A DNA stretch of 64,000 nt from Muricoccus nepalensis (lineage in GTDB: Bacteria; Pseudomonadota; Alphaproteobacteria; Acetobacterales; Acetobacteraceae), in NCBI RefSeq assembly GCF_006438825.1, contig NZ_RCZP01000009.1, positions 106,735 to 170,734 on the forward strand. Reading direction: 5' to 3'. A program made the translations under genes and the position numbers. Of the stretch, positions 24,949-33,795 are shown piece after piece. The notes under the pieces were generated by a model, which searched no databases, was not told the origin of the DNA, and was given only the letters and a program-made list of their open reading frames with translations. Numbering within the stretch: position 1 is the stretch's first letter; each line of letters begins with the position of its first letter.

Positions 24949-25917
24949 ATGATCGGTCGACGGGGTTTATCGGCACTGGCCCTCGCCGGGGCGGCCGCCA
25001 CAGGAGCGCGCGCCCAGGGCTCCTGGCCGGAGCGCCCGATCCGCTGGGTCGTCGGCTACGCCCCCGGCGGCGCGAGCGACATCTTCGCCCGCCTCATCGC
25101 GCGCCAGATGGGCCCGGCGCTCGGCCAGAGCATCGTGGTCGAGAACCGCCCGAGCGGCGGCGCCATCGTCGCCACCGAGAACGTCGTCCGCTCCCCCGCC
25201 GACGGCTACAGCCTGCTGCACGTCGACAACGGCGTGCTCGTCTACAACCCCGCCCTCTACGCCCGCCTGCCCTTCGACCCCGACCGCGACCTCACCAGCG
25301 TCGGCTTCATCGGCCGCTTCCCCATGCTGGTGGTGGTGCGGCCGGAAAGCCCCTTCCAGGACTTCGCCTCCCTGCTCGCGGCGTCGAAGACACGCAGCAT
25401 CACCTTCGGCACCCCCGCCGTCGCCTCGCCGCACCAGCTCGCGATGGAGGTGCTGAAGCGGCGCTCCGGGCTGGACGCCACCCACATCCCCTACCGCGGC
25501 ATGCCCGCCGCCATGAACGACATGGTCGCGGGCCAGGTGGACTGCGTGGTGGTGGACGTGACCAACGGCCTGCCCTTCCTCTCCACCAACCGCGCCCGCG
25601 CGCTGATGGTGATCGGCGACAGCCGCGCCGTCGCGCTGCCGGCGGTGCCGACCGCCGTGGAGCTCGGCTACCCCGGCGCGGTCGCCTACGGCTGGCAGGG
25701 CGTCTCGGTCGCCGCCGGCACGCCGCCGGCGGTGGTGGAGCGCCTGAACGCCCTTCTCCGCGCCGCCATCGAGAGCCCCGAGGTCTCGAAGCAGATGCGC
25801 GACGTCGGCGCCGAGCTCGTCCCCCGCAGCCCCGCCGAGATGGCCGAGTTCGTGCGGGCGGAGAACGCCGCCTGGCGCCCCCTGATCCGCGACCTCGGCA
25901 TCCGGCTGGACGCCTGA
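24949..25917 (+). CDS. Bug/TctC-type periplasmic substrate receptor
   Basis: 322 residues with an RRGLSALALAGAAATGARA signal. The mature chain starts QGSWPERPIRWVVGYAPGG and carries the Bug blocks ASDIFARLIARQMG and VVENRPSGGAIVATENV; the usual APDG is SPADGYS here. It is the last gene of island 2, 60 bp after the dehydrogenase and with AGGAGA before its ATG. It probably captures the island's substrate in the periplasm. As with the other three receptors in the window no TctAB partners are encoded nearby. Confidence 0.9.
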   Translation: MIGRRGLSALALAGAAATGARAQGSWPERPIRWVVGYAPGGASDIFARLIARQMGPALGQSIVVENRPSGGAIVATENVVRSPADGYSLLHVDNGVLVYNPALYARLPFDPDRDLTSVGFIGRFPMLVVVRPESPFQDFASLLAASKTRSITFGTPAVASPHQLAMEVLKRRSGLDATHIPYRGMPAAMNDMVAGQVDCVVVDVTNGLPFLSTNRARALMVIGDSRAVALPAVPTAVELGYPGAVAYGWQGVSVAAGTPPAVVERLNALLRAAIESPEVSKQMRDVGAELVPRSPAEMAEFVRAENAAWRPLIRDLGIRLDA

Positions 25918-25921
25918 ACCC

Positions 25922-27424
25922 TCAGGTCCCGCAGAAGGTCATGTAGGGCGTCTCGGGCGCGCCCGGCACCACGTCCGCGCCCGGCTGGTCCTCGAAGGGC
26001 CGCGTCACGCTCGCCAGCAGCGCCTCGAAGGGCCCGAGGTCGTCGCGCCGCACCGCCGCCTCCAGCGCCGCCTCCACGAGGTGGTTGCGCGGGATCACCG
26101 CGGGGTTCACGGCCCGCATGGCCGCCGCGCGCACGGCCGCGTCGCCGCCCGCCTCCGCCAGCCGCCCGCGCCAGCGGGACGCCCAGGCGTCATAGGCCGC
26201 GGGGTCGGCGAACAGCGCCCGCACGGCCTCGTCGCCCGCCTCGCTCTCCGCCGCGCGGCAGAGACGGCGGAAGGCGAGGGTGAAGTCCGCCCCGTTCTCC
26301 GCCATCGCCTTCAGCAGCTCCCCCGCCAGCGCGTGGTCCCCCGCGCGCTCGCCCGGCAGCCCGATCTTGGCGCGCAGGCCCCCGAGATAGGCCGCCTCGA
26401 AGGCCGGCGCGTAGCCCGCCAGGGCCTCCTGCGCGACGGCCACCGCCGCCTCCTCGTCCTCGGCCAGCAGCGGCAGCAGCGCCTCGGCCAGGCGCGCCAG
26501 GTTCCACTGCATGATCCCCGGCTGGTTGCCGTAGGCGTAGCGCCCGCCGTGGTCGATCGAGCTGAACACGGTCGCGGGGTCGTAGGCGTCTAGGAAGGCG
26601 CAGGGCCCGTAGTCGATCGTCTCGCCGGAGATCGAGGTGTTGTCGGTGTTCATCACCCCGTGGATGAAGCCGATCAGCATCCAGCGCGCGACCAGCGCCC
26701 CCTGCCGCGCCACCACCCCCTCCAGCAGCGCGCGGGCGGGGGAGGGGGCCCCGGCCGCCTCCGGGTAGTGCCGGGCGATGGCGTGGTCGGCCAGCACCTG
26801 CAGCGCCTCCACGTCCCGGCGCGCCGCGAAGAACTGGAAGGTGCCGACGCGGATGTGGCTCGACGCCACGCGCGCCAGCACCGCGCCCGGCAGCGGCGTC
26901 TCGCGCATCACCGCCTGCCCCGTGGAAACCGCCGCCAGCGCCCGCGTGGTCGGCACGCCGAGCGCCGCCATCGCCTCGCTGACGAGGTACTCCCGCAGCA
27001 CCGGCCCGACCGCCGCCCGCCCGTCGCCGCTGCGCGAGAAGGGCGTGCGGCCGGAGCCCTTGAGTTGGAGGTCGAAGCGCGCCCCGTCGGGGGCGATGAC
27101 CTCACCGAGCAGGATCGCCCGCCCGTCGCCGAGCTGGGGCGAGAAGCCGCCGAACTGGTGCCCGGCATAGGCCGCCGCGAGCGGCTCCGCCCCCTCCGGC
27201 ACGCGGTTCCCCGCGAGGATCTGCACCCCCTCCGGGGACGCCAGCGCCGCGGGGTCGAGGCCCAGCCGCTCCGCCAGCGCCGCGTTCACCTTCAGCAGCC
27301 GCGGCGCGGCCACGGGCGTCGGGTCCAGCCGCGCGCGGAAGCGGTCCGGCAGGCGGGCGTAAGAGTTGTCGAAGGGGAAGCGGACGGTACCGCCCTCCCG
27401 GGTCGCCTCGAGGGTCGTCGTCAT
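25922..27424 (-). CDS. selO: SelO/YdiU-family protein adenylyltransferase
   Basis: 500 residues starting at ATG 27424. SelO is a pseudokinase-fold enzyme that transfers AMP to Ser, Thr or Tyr of target proteins and is linked to redox stress. Visible blocks: [55 protein letters not shown] and [20 protein letters not shown] with the catalytic-loop and metal residues. The C-terminus is TFCGT; the Cys (codon TGC) stands where animal SELENOO has selenocysteine. The gene is convergent with the Bug gene, only four bases between stops. Confidence 0.95.
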   Translation of the reverse strand: MTTTLEATREGGTVRFPFDNSYARLPDRFRARLDPTPVAAPRLLKVNAALAERLGLDPAALASPEGVQILAGNRVPEGAEPLAAAYAGHQFGGFSPQLGDGRAILLGEVIAPDGARFDLQLKGSGRTPFSRSGDGRAAVGPVLREYLVSEAMAALGVPTTRALAAVSTGQAVMRETPLPGAVLARVASSHIRVGTFQFFAARRDVEALQVLADHAIARHYPEAAGAPSPARALLEGVVARQGALVARWMLIGFIHGVMNTDNTSISGETIDYGPCAFLDAYDPATVFSSIDHGGRYAYGNQPGIMQWNLARLAEALLPLLAEDEEAAVAVAQEALAGYAPAFEAAYLGGLRAKIGLPGERAGDHALAGELLKAMAENGADFTLAFRRLCRAAESEAGDEAVRALFADPAAYDAWASRWRGRLAEAGGDAAVRAAAMRAVNPAVIPRNHLVEAALEAAVRRDDLGPFEALLASVTRPFEDQPGADVVPGAPETPYMTFCGT

Positions 27425-27493
27425 GCCCCCCAGATCAGGCCCGGCGATGCCCGAAACAAGGCCGCCGGCCATCGCGTCGGCGCGAGGAAGGGC

Positions 27494-27949
27494 CTAGCCC
27501 AGCGCCCGCTCCCAGTAGCCGAGGCTCACGGGGTCGATCACCCCGCCCGCCTCCCGGTCCCGCGCCAGCACCGCCGCGTGGAAGGCCGCCGCCGCCTCCC
27601 GCCCCAGCAGGTCCCGCGCGGCCGCGATGATCCGGGTGATCCGCCGGTGGTTGTGGTCGTGCCGCACCAGCCAGTGGTCGGTCGCGGCGTAGAAGCGCGC
27701 CATCCGCGCCAGCGCCGCCCGCAGCCCCTCCCGCGCCCGCGGGTCGGCACGGATCGACGCTGCCTCCGCCGCCCCCAGCACCGGCGAGCCCGGCACCGCC
27801 TGGCTCGGGTCGGGCAGGGGGAACAGCCACTGGATGAAGTCGTGCACCGCCTCCAGCCGCGCGTCGTCGAAGGCCAGCACCTCCGCGAGGCGCCGCCCCC
27901 GCCCGTCGCGCCCCTCGCCGCGGAGGAAGTCCCGGATGGGCTCGTCCAC
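27494..27949 (-). CDS. OGFr-domain (opioid growth factor receptor-related) protein
   Basis: 151 residues. The stretch AFDDARLEAVHDFIQWLFPLP and the following SPVLGAAEAASIR match the conserved core of the OGFr N-terminal domain, named after a vertebrate receptor but common as a small standalone protein in bacteria. The second half includes HWLVRHDHNHRRITRIIAA. The bacterial function is unknown. Start GTG 27949 with GGGAGG five bases upstream. The gene is 69 bp upstream of selO on the same strand and may be co-transcribed with it. Confidence 0.75.
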   Translation of the reverse strand: MDEPIRDFLRGEGRDGRGRRLAEVLAFDDARLEAVHDFIQWLFPLPDPSQAVPGSPVLGAAEAASIRADPRAREGLRAALARMARFYAATDHWLVRHDHNHRRITRIIAAARDLLGREAAAAFHAAVLARDREAGGVIDPVSLGYWERALG

Positions 27950-28090
27950 GCCCGCCTCCCGTCGTTGCGCAACCGCACGGCTTCGCGGCCACCTGCCCTT
28001 GGTCTAAGCACGCCCCGCCCCGACATGACACCGGAGACAGGAAGGGCCGGCCGCCGGACGCCCCGCCCTGTCCGCCCCTTCGGAACCCTC

Positions 28091-28393
28091 ATGCCCTATC
28101 TCGTCGAGACCGTTCTCTTCCTCGCCCCTTTCGCCCTCTACGCCGTCTGGCTGCGCTTCAACCCCGGGCGCGCGGTGGCCGCCCATGTCGTGGTCCTCGC
28201 GCTGCTGGGCCTCGGCGTCTCCATCGGCGCCGCCATCTGGTACGGCCTCTCCCGCGGCATGGACCCCTACACCGCCTATGTCCCCCCGCGCGTGACCTCG
28301 GAGGGCATCGCCCCCGGCCACGCCGGCGAGGAGCGCTCCACCGGCGCCTGGCCCACCCTCCGGGCCCCCGAGCCGGGGCCGCCGCGGCGGTGA
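28091..28393 (+). CDS. DUF6111-family small membrane protein
   Basis: 100 residues with two predicted membrane helices (TVLFLAPFALYAVWL near the start and VVVLALLGLGVSIGAAIWYG) and a polar C-terminal tail with DPYTAYVPPRVTSEG. The pattern, and the position immediately before a CCA-adding enzyme, fits the alphaproteobacterial DUF6111 family, whose role is unknown. I chose ATG 28091 because it gives the family-type N-terminus; an in-frame ATG at 28025 would add 22 basic residues. The stop overlaps the next start (GTGA), implying coupling. Confidence 0.72.
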   Translation: MPYLVETVLFLAPFALYAVWLRFNPGRAVAAHVVVLALLGLGVSIGAAIWYGLSRGMDPYTAYVPPRVTSEGIAPGHAGEERSTGAWPTLRAPEPGPPRR

Positions 28394-29706
28394 GCGCGCC
28401 CGACCCCGCCCCGCCGGGCCGCCCCGCCGCCGATCCCCCCGCGGCGCGGATCGACCCGCCCGCCTTCCTCGCCGACCCCGCCCCCGCGGCCGTGCTCGCG
28501 GCCCTGCCCGGCGGCCGCGCGGTGGGCGGGGCGGTGCGCGACGCGCTCGCCAGCCGCCCGGTGGCGGACGTGGACGTCGCCGCCCCCTTCCCGCCAGAGG
28601 AGATCGCCGCCCGCCTCGCCGCCGCGGGGCTGCGCGTGCACGAGACCGGCCTCGCCCACGGCACCGTCACCGCCGTCCTCCACGGCCAGCCCGTGGAGGT
28701 CACCAGCCTCCGCCGCGACGTCGTGACCGACGGCCGCCACGCGGTGGTGGAATGGACCACCGACTGGCGCGAGGACGCCGCGCGGCGGGACTTCACCATC
28801 AACGCCCTCTCCCTCTCCGCCGGGGGCGACCTCTGGGACTACTTCGGCGGCCGGGAGGATCTCGCCGCCGGCCGCGTCCGCTTCGTGGGCGACCCCGCGA
28901 CCCGCCTCGCCGAGGACCATCTCCGCGCCCTCCGCTACTTCCGCTTCCAGGCCCGCTACGGGCGGGGCGAGCCCGACCCCGCCGCCATCGCCGCCATCCG
29001 CGACGCCGTGCCGAGCCTCGCCCGCCTCTCGGCCGAGCGCGTCTGGAGCGAGCTCAAGCGCCTCCTCGCCGCGCCCGACCCGGCCGGCGCCGTGGCGCTG
29101 ATGGAGGAGACCGGGGTCCTCCCCGCCATCCTCGGCCCCGATTCGCTCGGCGCCGCCCGCCACCTCCGGGCGCTGGCGGCGATCGGCGCCCCCGCGGACC
29201 CGATGCTCCGCTTCGACGCGCTCCTCACCCACGGGGCCGCCGCCGCGGCGCGCCGCCTCAAGGCCTCGAACGAGGAGGTCGCCCGCCTCGTCGCCCGCTA
29301 CCGCGCCGGCCACGACCTCCTCCCCCTGCAGCCCGAGGTCGCGGCCGGCGGCCCCGGCGACGACGCCCTCCGCCGCCTGCTGGCCGAGCAGCCGCGCGAC
29401 CGCCTGCTGGACGCCGCCTGGCACCGCCAGGCCGTCAACCGCGCCTGGTCCTGGCAGGGCCCGGACGACGCCGCCTGGGACCGGCTGCGCGCCCGGCTGC
29501 AAGCCATGCCCGGCCCCGTCTTCCCCCTCCTGGGCCGCGACGCCCTGGCCCTGGGGGTGCCCCCCGGCCCCGCCCTGGGCCGCCTCCTGGCCGCGGTGCG
29601 CGCCTGGTGGATGGAGGGCGGCTGCACCGCCGACGGCCCGGCCTGCCGCGCCCGATTGGCGGAACTGATGGGCGACATTCACGGCAAGGCCCTTCCGGAG
29701 GGCTGA
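28390..29706 (+). CDS. cca: CCA tRNA nucleotidyltransferase / poly(A) polymerase family
   Basis: 438 residues. The class II nucleotidyltransferase head has GGRAVGGAVRDAL and the metal motif VADVDVAAPF, then RRDFTINALSLS and RLAEDHLRALRYFRFQARYG, all standard for bacterial CCA-adding or poly(A) polymerases. The enzyme completes tRNA 3' ends with CCA. The first 35 residues are a Pro/Ala-rich extension and the true start could be slightly later. GTG 28390 overlaps the upstream gene by four bases. Confidence 0.93.
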   Translation: MSAPDPAPPGRPAADPPAARIDPPAFLADPAPAAVLAALPGGRAVGGAVRDALASRPVADVDVAAPFPPEEIAARLAAAGLRVHETGLAHGTVTAVLHGQPVEVTSLRRDVVTDGRHAVVEWTTDWREDAARRDFTINALSLSAGGDLWDYFGGREDLAAGRVRFVGDPATRLAEDHLRALRYFRFQARYGRGEPDPAAIAAIRDAVPSLARLSAERVWSELKRLLAAPDPAGAVALMEETGVLPAILGPDSLGAARHLRALAAIGAPADPMLRFDALLTHGAAAAARRLKASNEEVARLVARYRAGHDLLPLQPEVAAGGPGDDALRRLLAEQPRDRLLDAAWHRQAVNRAWSWQGPDDAAWDRLRARLQAMPGPVFPLLGRDALALGVPPGPALGRLLAAVRAWWMEGGCTADGPACRARLAELMGDIHGKALPEG

Positions 29707-29750
29707 CGGATCGGTTTACGGATCGATCACACGTCTTCGGAACCAACGGC

Positions 29751-30164
29751 ATGAACGCGAACCTCGCCCTCTGGGCCCCGCGCGTCCTCTCGATCCTGCG
29801 GATCGTCGCGGCCTTCATCTTCCTGCTGCACGGCTCGCAGAAGCTCTTCGCCTTCCCCGGCCCGCCGGCGGGCGGCAACCTGCCGCCGCTGCTCTCCCAG
29901 TACGGCATTGGCGCCGTGATCGAGCTCGTCGGCGGCCTCCTCCTGCTCCTCGGCGTCTTCACGCGCCCCGTCGCCTTCCTCCTCGCCGGCGAGATGGCGG
30001 TGGCCTACTGGCAGTTCCACTTCCCGCGGAACCTCTGGCCCACGCTGAACGGCGGCGACGCGGCGATCCTCTACTGCTTCGTCTTCTTCTACATCTTCTT
30101 CGCCGGCCCCGGCCCCTGGAGCGTGGACGCCGCCCGCGACCCGGACGCGACCGACCGCCTCTGA
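29751..30164 (+). CDS. DoxX-family membrane protein
   Basis: 137 residues with four hydrophobic segments. The block FIFLLHGSQKLFAFPGPP followed by GGLLLLLGVFTRPVAFLLAG and AYWQFHFPRNLWPTLNGGDAA is the DoxX/YphA pattern. These small quinol- or redox-associated membrane proteins are poorly understood. ATG 29751 lies 44 bp after cca; a separate promoter is possible because the gap is slightly AT-richer. Confidence 0.88.
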   Translation: MNANLALWAPRVLSILRIVAAFIFLLHGSQKLFAFPGPPAGGNLPPLLSQYGIGAVIELVGGLLLLLGVFTRPVAFLLAGEMAVAYWQFHFPRNLWPTLNGGDAAILYCFVFFYIFFAGPGPWSVDAARDPDATDRL

Positions 30165-30211
30165 CGCGGAGCCTCCTGGCCCTGGCGCGGCGGGTGCTGT
30201 AACCGCCCGCC

Positions 30212-32005
30212 ATGGCCAATCCCCGGACCAACCAACCCGGCAAGCGCCGCCTCGACCCCGAGGCGGCGCGCGCGCTTCTCGGCCGCCTCTGGCGCGAGGA
30301 GCTGCGCCGCCACCCGCGCCGGATCGCCCTCGCCCTCCTCTGCACCGCCCTCGTCGCGGGGCTCACGGCCCTCTACCCCGTGATGATCCAGCAGGCCTTC
30401 GACCTCTTCGCCAAGCCCGGCGCCGACGGCGGCCTCCAGATCGTCTGGGCCATCCCCCCCGCCATCGTGCTGCTCACCGCCGCCAAGGCGCTGGCGCAGT
30501 ACGGCCAGGCCGTCTCCATCCAGTCCACCGTGCTGCGCGTGATCGAGGGGCTGCAGAACCGCCTCTTCCGCGCCCTCACACGGGCCGACCTCGCCATGGT
30601 CGCCCACGACGCCCCCGCCCGCCACGCCGCCCGCTTCACCGCCGACGCCGCAGCCATCCGGGAGGCGCTGACGAAGGCCATCAACGCCATCGCCGACGTG
30701 CTGACGGTGGTCGGCCTCGTCGCCTCCATGGTCTGGCTCGACTGGAAGATGTCGCTCATCGCGGCGGCGCTCTACCCGCTCGCGGTCGTGCCCATCCTGC
30801 GCCTCGGCAAGCGCATCCGCCGCGCCTCGGGCGGCATGCAGGAGAAGGTGGGCGAGGCCGCGGCGAGCCTCACCGAGAGCTTCGCCGCCGCCCGCGTCGT
30901 CCGCACCTACCGGCTGGAGGAGGCCGAGGAGACGCGCGCCGCCCGCCTCTTCGCCAACCTCCGCGCCAGCCTTCTCTCCATCGCCCGCACCCGCGCGAGC
31001 CTCGACCCCATGCTGGAGGCCATCGGCGGCGTCGCCGTCGCGGCCATCCTCGCGGTCGTCGGCTGGCGCGTGGCGCAGGGGGAGGGGACGGTGGGCGAGT
31101 TCACGGGCTTCGTCGCCGCCCTCCTCATCGCGGCCCGCCCCGTGCGCGCGCTTGGCAGCCTCAACGCCGCCCTCCAGGAGGGGCTGGCCGGCCTCTCCCG
31201 CGTGAACGCGGTGATCGACGCGCCGCGCCGCATCACCAGCCCCCCCGGCGCCCCGCCCCTGCCCCCCGGCCGCGGCCGCATCGCCTTCGAGGGGGTCCAC
31301 TTCGCCTACGAGGCCGACCGCGGCGCGCTGCACGGCGTCACCTTCGCCGCCGAGCCCGGCCGCACGGTCGCCCTCGTCGGCCCGTCGGGCGCCGGCAAGT
31401 CCACGGCGCTGGCCCTCGTCCCCCGGCTCTACGACCCTGGCCGGGGCCGGGTGACGATCGACGGCGCCGACCTCCGCGAGGTCTCGCTCGAGAGCCTGCG
31501 CGACGCCATTGCCTATGTCGGCCAGGACGCGACAGTCTTCGACGACACGGCGCACGCCAATATCGCCTGCGGCCGCCCCGGCGCCACCGAGGCCGAGGTG
31601 GTGGCCGCCGCCCGCGCCGCCGCCGCGCACGACTTCATCCTCGACCTCCCCCAGGGCTACGGCACCGTCCTCGGCCCCGGCGGCGCCCGCCTCTCGGGCG
31701 GCCAGCGCCAGCGCATCTCCCTCGCCCGCGCCCTGCTGCGGAACCCCCGCGTGCTGCTGCTGGACGAGGCGACCAGCGCCCTTGACACGACCAGCGAGGC
31801 CGCCGTCCAGGCGGCGCTGGCCACGCTCCGCGCCGGCCGCACCACCCTCGTCGTCGCCCACCGCCTCTCCACCGTACGCGACGCCGACCTGATCGTGGTG
31901 ATGGAGGCCGGCCGCGTCGCCGAATCCGGCACCCACGCCGCGCTGCTGGACGCGGGCGGCCTCTACGCCGGCCTGGTCCGCGCCCAGGCCTTCGCCCCCG
32001 CCTGA
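30212..32005 (+). CDS. ABC exporter, MsbA-like permease/ATPase fusion
   Basis: 597 residues. An N-terminal ABC type-1 membrane domain (about 30-325) with a long first loop is followed by an ATPase domain with Walker A GPSGAGKSTALAL, Q-loop VGQDATVFDD, signature LSGGQRQRISLARALL, Walker B VLLLDEATSALD and H-loop VVAHRLSTVRDAD. The half-transporter dimerises to export lipids, peptides or drugs. Similarity is to MsbA/LipidA-type exporters, but lipid A flipping cannot be assigned. The next gene (HutD-like) follows after nine bases. Confidence 0.9.
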   Translation: MANPRTNQPGKRRLDPEAARALLGRLWREELRRHPRRIALALLCTALVAGLTALYPVMIQQAFDLFAKPGADGGLQIVWAIPPAIVLLTAAKALAQYGQAVSIQSTVLRVIEGLQNRLFRALTRADLAMVAHDAPARHAARFTADAAAIREALTKAINAIADVLTVVGLVASMVWLDWKMSLIAAALYPLAVVPILRLGKRIRRASGGMQEKVGEAAASLTESFAAARVVRTYRLEEAEETRAARLFANLRASLLSIARTRASLDPMLEAIGGVAVAAILAVVGWRVAQGEGTVGEFTGFVAALLIAARPVRALGSLNAALQEGLAGLSRVNAVIDAPRRITSPPGAPPLPPGRGRIAFEGVHFAYEADRGALHGVTFAAEPGRTVALVGPSGAGKSTALALVPRLYDPGRGRVTIDGADLREVSLESLRDAIAYVGQDATVFDDTAHANIACGRPGATEAEVVAAARAAAAHDFILDLPQGYGTVLGPGGARLSGGQRQRISLARALLRNPRVLLLDEATSALDTTSEAAVQAALATLRAGRTTLVVAHRLSTVRDADLIVVMEAGRVAESGTHAALLDAGGLYAGLVRAQAFAPA

Positions 32006-32014
32006 GAGGACGCC

Positions 32015-32530
32015 ATGCCGACCGTCATCCGCGCCGCCGACCTAGAGCCCCGCCCCTGGCCCAACGGCCTCGGCATCACCCGCGACATCGCGGCGGGGGA
32101 GGGCTGGCTGATCACCGTCGCCGACCTGGCCGGCGACGCCGCCTTCTCCCGCTTCCCCGACACCGACCGGATCTTCACCCTCCTCGGCGGCGCGGGCGTC
32201 ACCCTGGAGCTCGAAGGCCGCCCGCCGCTGGCCTGCCTTCCCTGGGTGCCCGCGGGCTTCCCCGGCGACGTCCCGACCTTCTGCCGCATGGGCGGCGGCC
32301 CCGCCCGCGCCTTCAACGTCATGGCCCGCCGCGGCCACGAGGCCCGCGTGGCCGTCCGCAGCCTCGCCGCGGGCCACGCGGTGCACGCCACCCCCCGGTG
32401 CGCCGCCGTCTTCTGCGCCGCGGGCAGCTTGATGGCCGGCGGGGAACGCCTCGAGGCCGGCGACACGATGCTGCACCCGGGCGCGGCGGCCATCGAGGGG
32501 CCGGGGATCGCGATCCTGGTGGATCTCTGA
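32015..32530 (+). CDS. HutD/Ves-family cupin protein
   Basis: 171 residues. The N-terminal block RPWPNGLGITRDIAAG and GWLITVADLAGDAAFSRFPDTDR followed by ILVDL at the end match HutD/Ves proteins, bicupin-fold polypeptides often associated with histidine utilisation. No hut genes are nearby, so a metabolic role cannot be assigned. ATG 32015 has GAGAGGAC upstream and the gene is likely co-transcribed with the ABC exporter. Confidence 0.82.
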   Translation: MPTVIRAADLEPRPWPNGLGITRDIAAGEGWLITVADLAGDAAFSRFPDTDRIFTLLGGAGVTLELEGRPPLACLPWVPAGFPGDVPTFCRMGGGPARAFNVMARRGHEARVAVRSLAAGHAVHATPRCAAVFCAAGSLMAGGERLEAGDTMLHPGAAAIEGPGIAILVDL

Positions 32531-32561
32531 GGGGCGGGCGGCCCTCGGGAGGCGCCGCCCC

Positions 32562-33224
32562 TCACTCCCGCCGCAGCACCCCGTCCACCACCCGGTCCGC
32601 CCAGGCCTTGCTGCGGAAGGCCGCGCGCAGCCCCGCCTCGTCGTAGCCGTCCCTGACCCAGTCGAGGAAGGGCGCCCGCCCCTCCGCCTCCCGCGCGTAG
32701 AGGCGGAAGAAGGCGTCCAGGATGCCCGTGCGGGACGCGCTGACATGCCCGTGCCGCCAGTGGAGCTGCGCCAGCGCCGCCGCGCTCGTCCCGCCCTGGA
32801 GGATCAGGAAGACCCCCGCCGCCAGCCCCGTCCGGTCCGCGCCCGACTTGCAGTGGATGAGCGCCGGCTCCGCCATCCCCTCGAAGATCCCAGCCAAGCG
32901 CAGCAGCCGGTCCCGGTGCGGGGCGCCGCGGCTCTCGAAGGGGGCGTCCACATGGGCAAGGCCCAGCCGCGCTGCCTCGGCCCGCGAGAGGGCGTCCGAG
33001 CCGCAGTCCACCCGCTCCCCCCGCAGGTTGATCACCGTCCGCAGCCCCAGCCGCCGCGCCGCGTCGCGCAGCTGCCAGGGGGAGGGGTGGTTCGAGCGGT
33101 AGAGCCGCCCCGGCGCGACCACGCCCCAGTTCCGCCAGCCCTGCCGGAGGATCGCGTGATCGATGAAAAGGCTGTTCACCAGCGCGGCCCGGCGGCCGGC
33201 CGGTGTCGTCAGGTCCTGCGGCAT
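32562..33224 (-). CDS. Dual-specificity/tyrosine phosphatase-family protein
   Basis: 220 residues. The CX5R active-site loop is HCKSGADRTG, with the upstream block WRNWGVVAPGRLYRSNHPSP and LRTVINLRGERVDCGSDA seen in cyanobacterial and alphaproteobacterial protein or lipid phosphatases of this fold. The general-acid Asp is probably in the DAPFESRGAP stretch, though this is not certain. Substrate unknown; protein-tyrosine, inositol-phosphate and lipid phosphatases share the pattern. Start ATG 33224. Confidence 0.85.
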   Translation of the reverse strand: MPQDLTTPAGRRAALVNSLFIDHAILRQGWRNWGVVAPGRLYRSNHPSPWQLRDAARRLGLRTVINLRGERVDCGSDALSRAEAARLGLAHVDAPFESRGAPHRDRLLRLAGIFEGMAEPALIHCKSGADRTGLAAGVFLILQGGTSAAALAQLHWRHGHVSASRTGILDAFFRLYAREAEGRAPFLDWVRDGYDEAGLRAAFRSKAWADRVVDGVLRRE

Positions 33225-33327
33225 GGCGCGGAGATAGGGCGGGCAGGGGGGCCGCGGCAATCTCGGGGGAAACATCCCCCTCCGGCCCCGCGTTAGCATT
33301 CCCCACCGAAGAACGAGGAGGCCCGCC

Positions 33328-33528
33328 ATGTCGAAAGCCCATCTGCCGCCAGTTCCGCCCGCCAACCAGGCACCGCACGGCGGCAACACCCCCGGCGAGG
33401 GCGAGGTGAACCCCAAGGACGCCCGCAACACCGCCGACAACCGCGGCAAGTTCGATCCCGGCCAGCAGGGCCAGCAGGGCAGCACCGGGATCAACACCCA
33501 CCACCAGGGCTACCAGCAGGACCGTTGA
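33328..33528 (+). CDS. Small hydrophilic disordered protein
   Basis: 66 residues, rich in Pro, Gly, Asn and Gln, with no hydrophobic core: it starts MSKAHLPPVPPANQAPHGG and ends INTHHQGYQQDR. ATG 33328 has a perfect AGGAGG seven bases upstream, which supports real translation. I recall similar small alphaproteobacterial proteins ending in HQGYQQDR but know no function. The next small gene starts three bases after its stop, so the two are probably translated together. Confidence 0.7.
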   Translation: MSKAHLPPVPPANQAPHGGNTPGEGEVNPKDARNTADNRGKFDPGQQGQQGSTGINTHHQGYQQDR

Positions 33529-33530
33529 TC

Positions 33531-33749
33531 ATGCCGAAGGGAAACGAGGAATCCACCGACCGCTCGGCCGGCGGGCCCGGCAGCAGCCACCAGGGCAGCA
33601 GCCACGGGCACGCCCACCGGGAGAAGGGCCACACCGAGCCGGGCGCGCCCACCAACAGCGGCAAGAGCGGCGTCTCCGGCGGCGGCGGCGAGCGCGACAG
33701 CCACCACACGCACGACGAGACGCTCAAGGGCGACCGGACCGGCCGCTGA
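33531..33749 (+). CDS. Small His/Gly/Ser-rich disordered protein
   Basis: 72 residues from ATG 33531: MPKGNEESTDRSAGGPGSSH, then two His-rich patches (SHGHAHREKGH and SHHTHDE). No domain is recognised. Its closeness to the preceding small gene and similarly hydrophilic composition suggest a two-gene unit. The histidines could bind metal ions, but that is speculation. There is only a weak CAGGA ribosome-binding site, so coupling to the upstream gene may be needed. Convergent with hemF. Confidence 0.55.
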   Translation: MPKGNEESTDRSAGGPGSSHQGSSHGHAHREKGHTEPGAPTNSGKSGVSGGGGERDSHHTHDETLKGDRTGR

Positions 33750-33795
33750 CGTCACCGGCCGGGGCGGTCCGCCGCCCCGGCCCCGCGGCCGTCCC

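Noticed and set aside
25922..27424. Selenocysteine at the SelO C-terminus
   Set aside because: The relevant codon is TGC (Cys) and the TGA follows two residues later as a normal stop.
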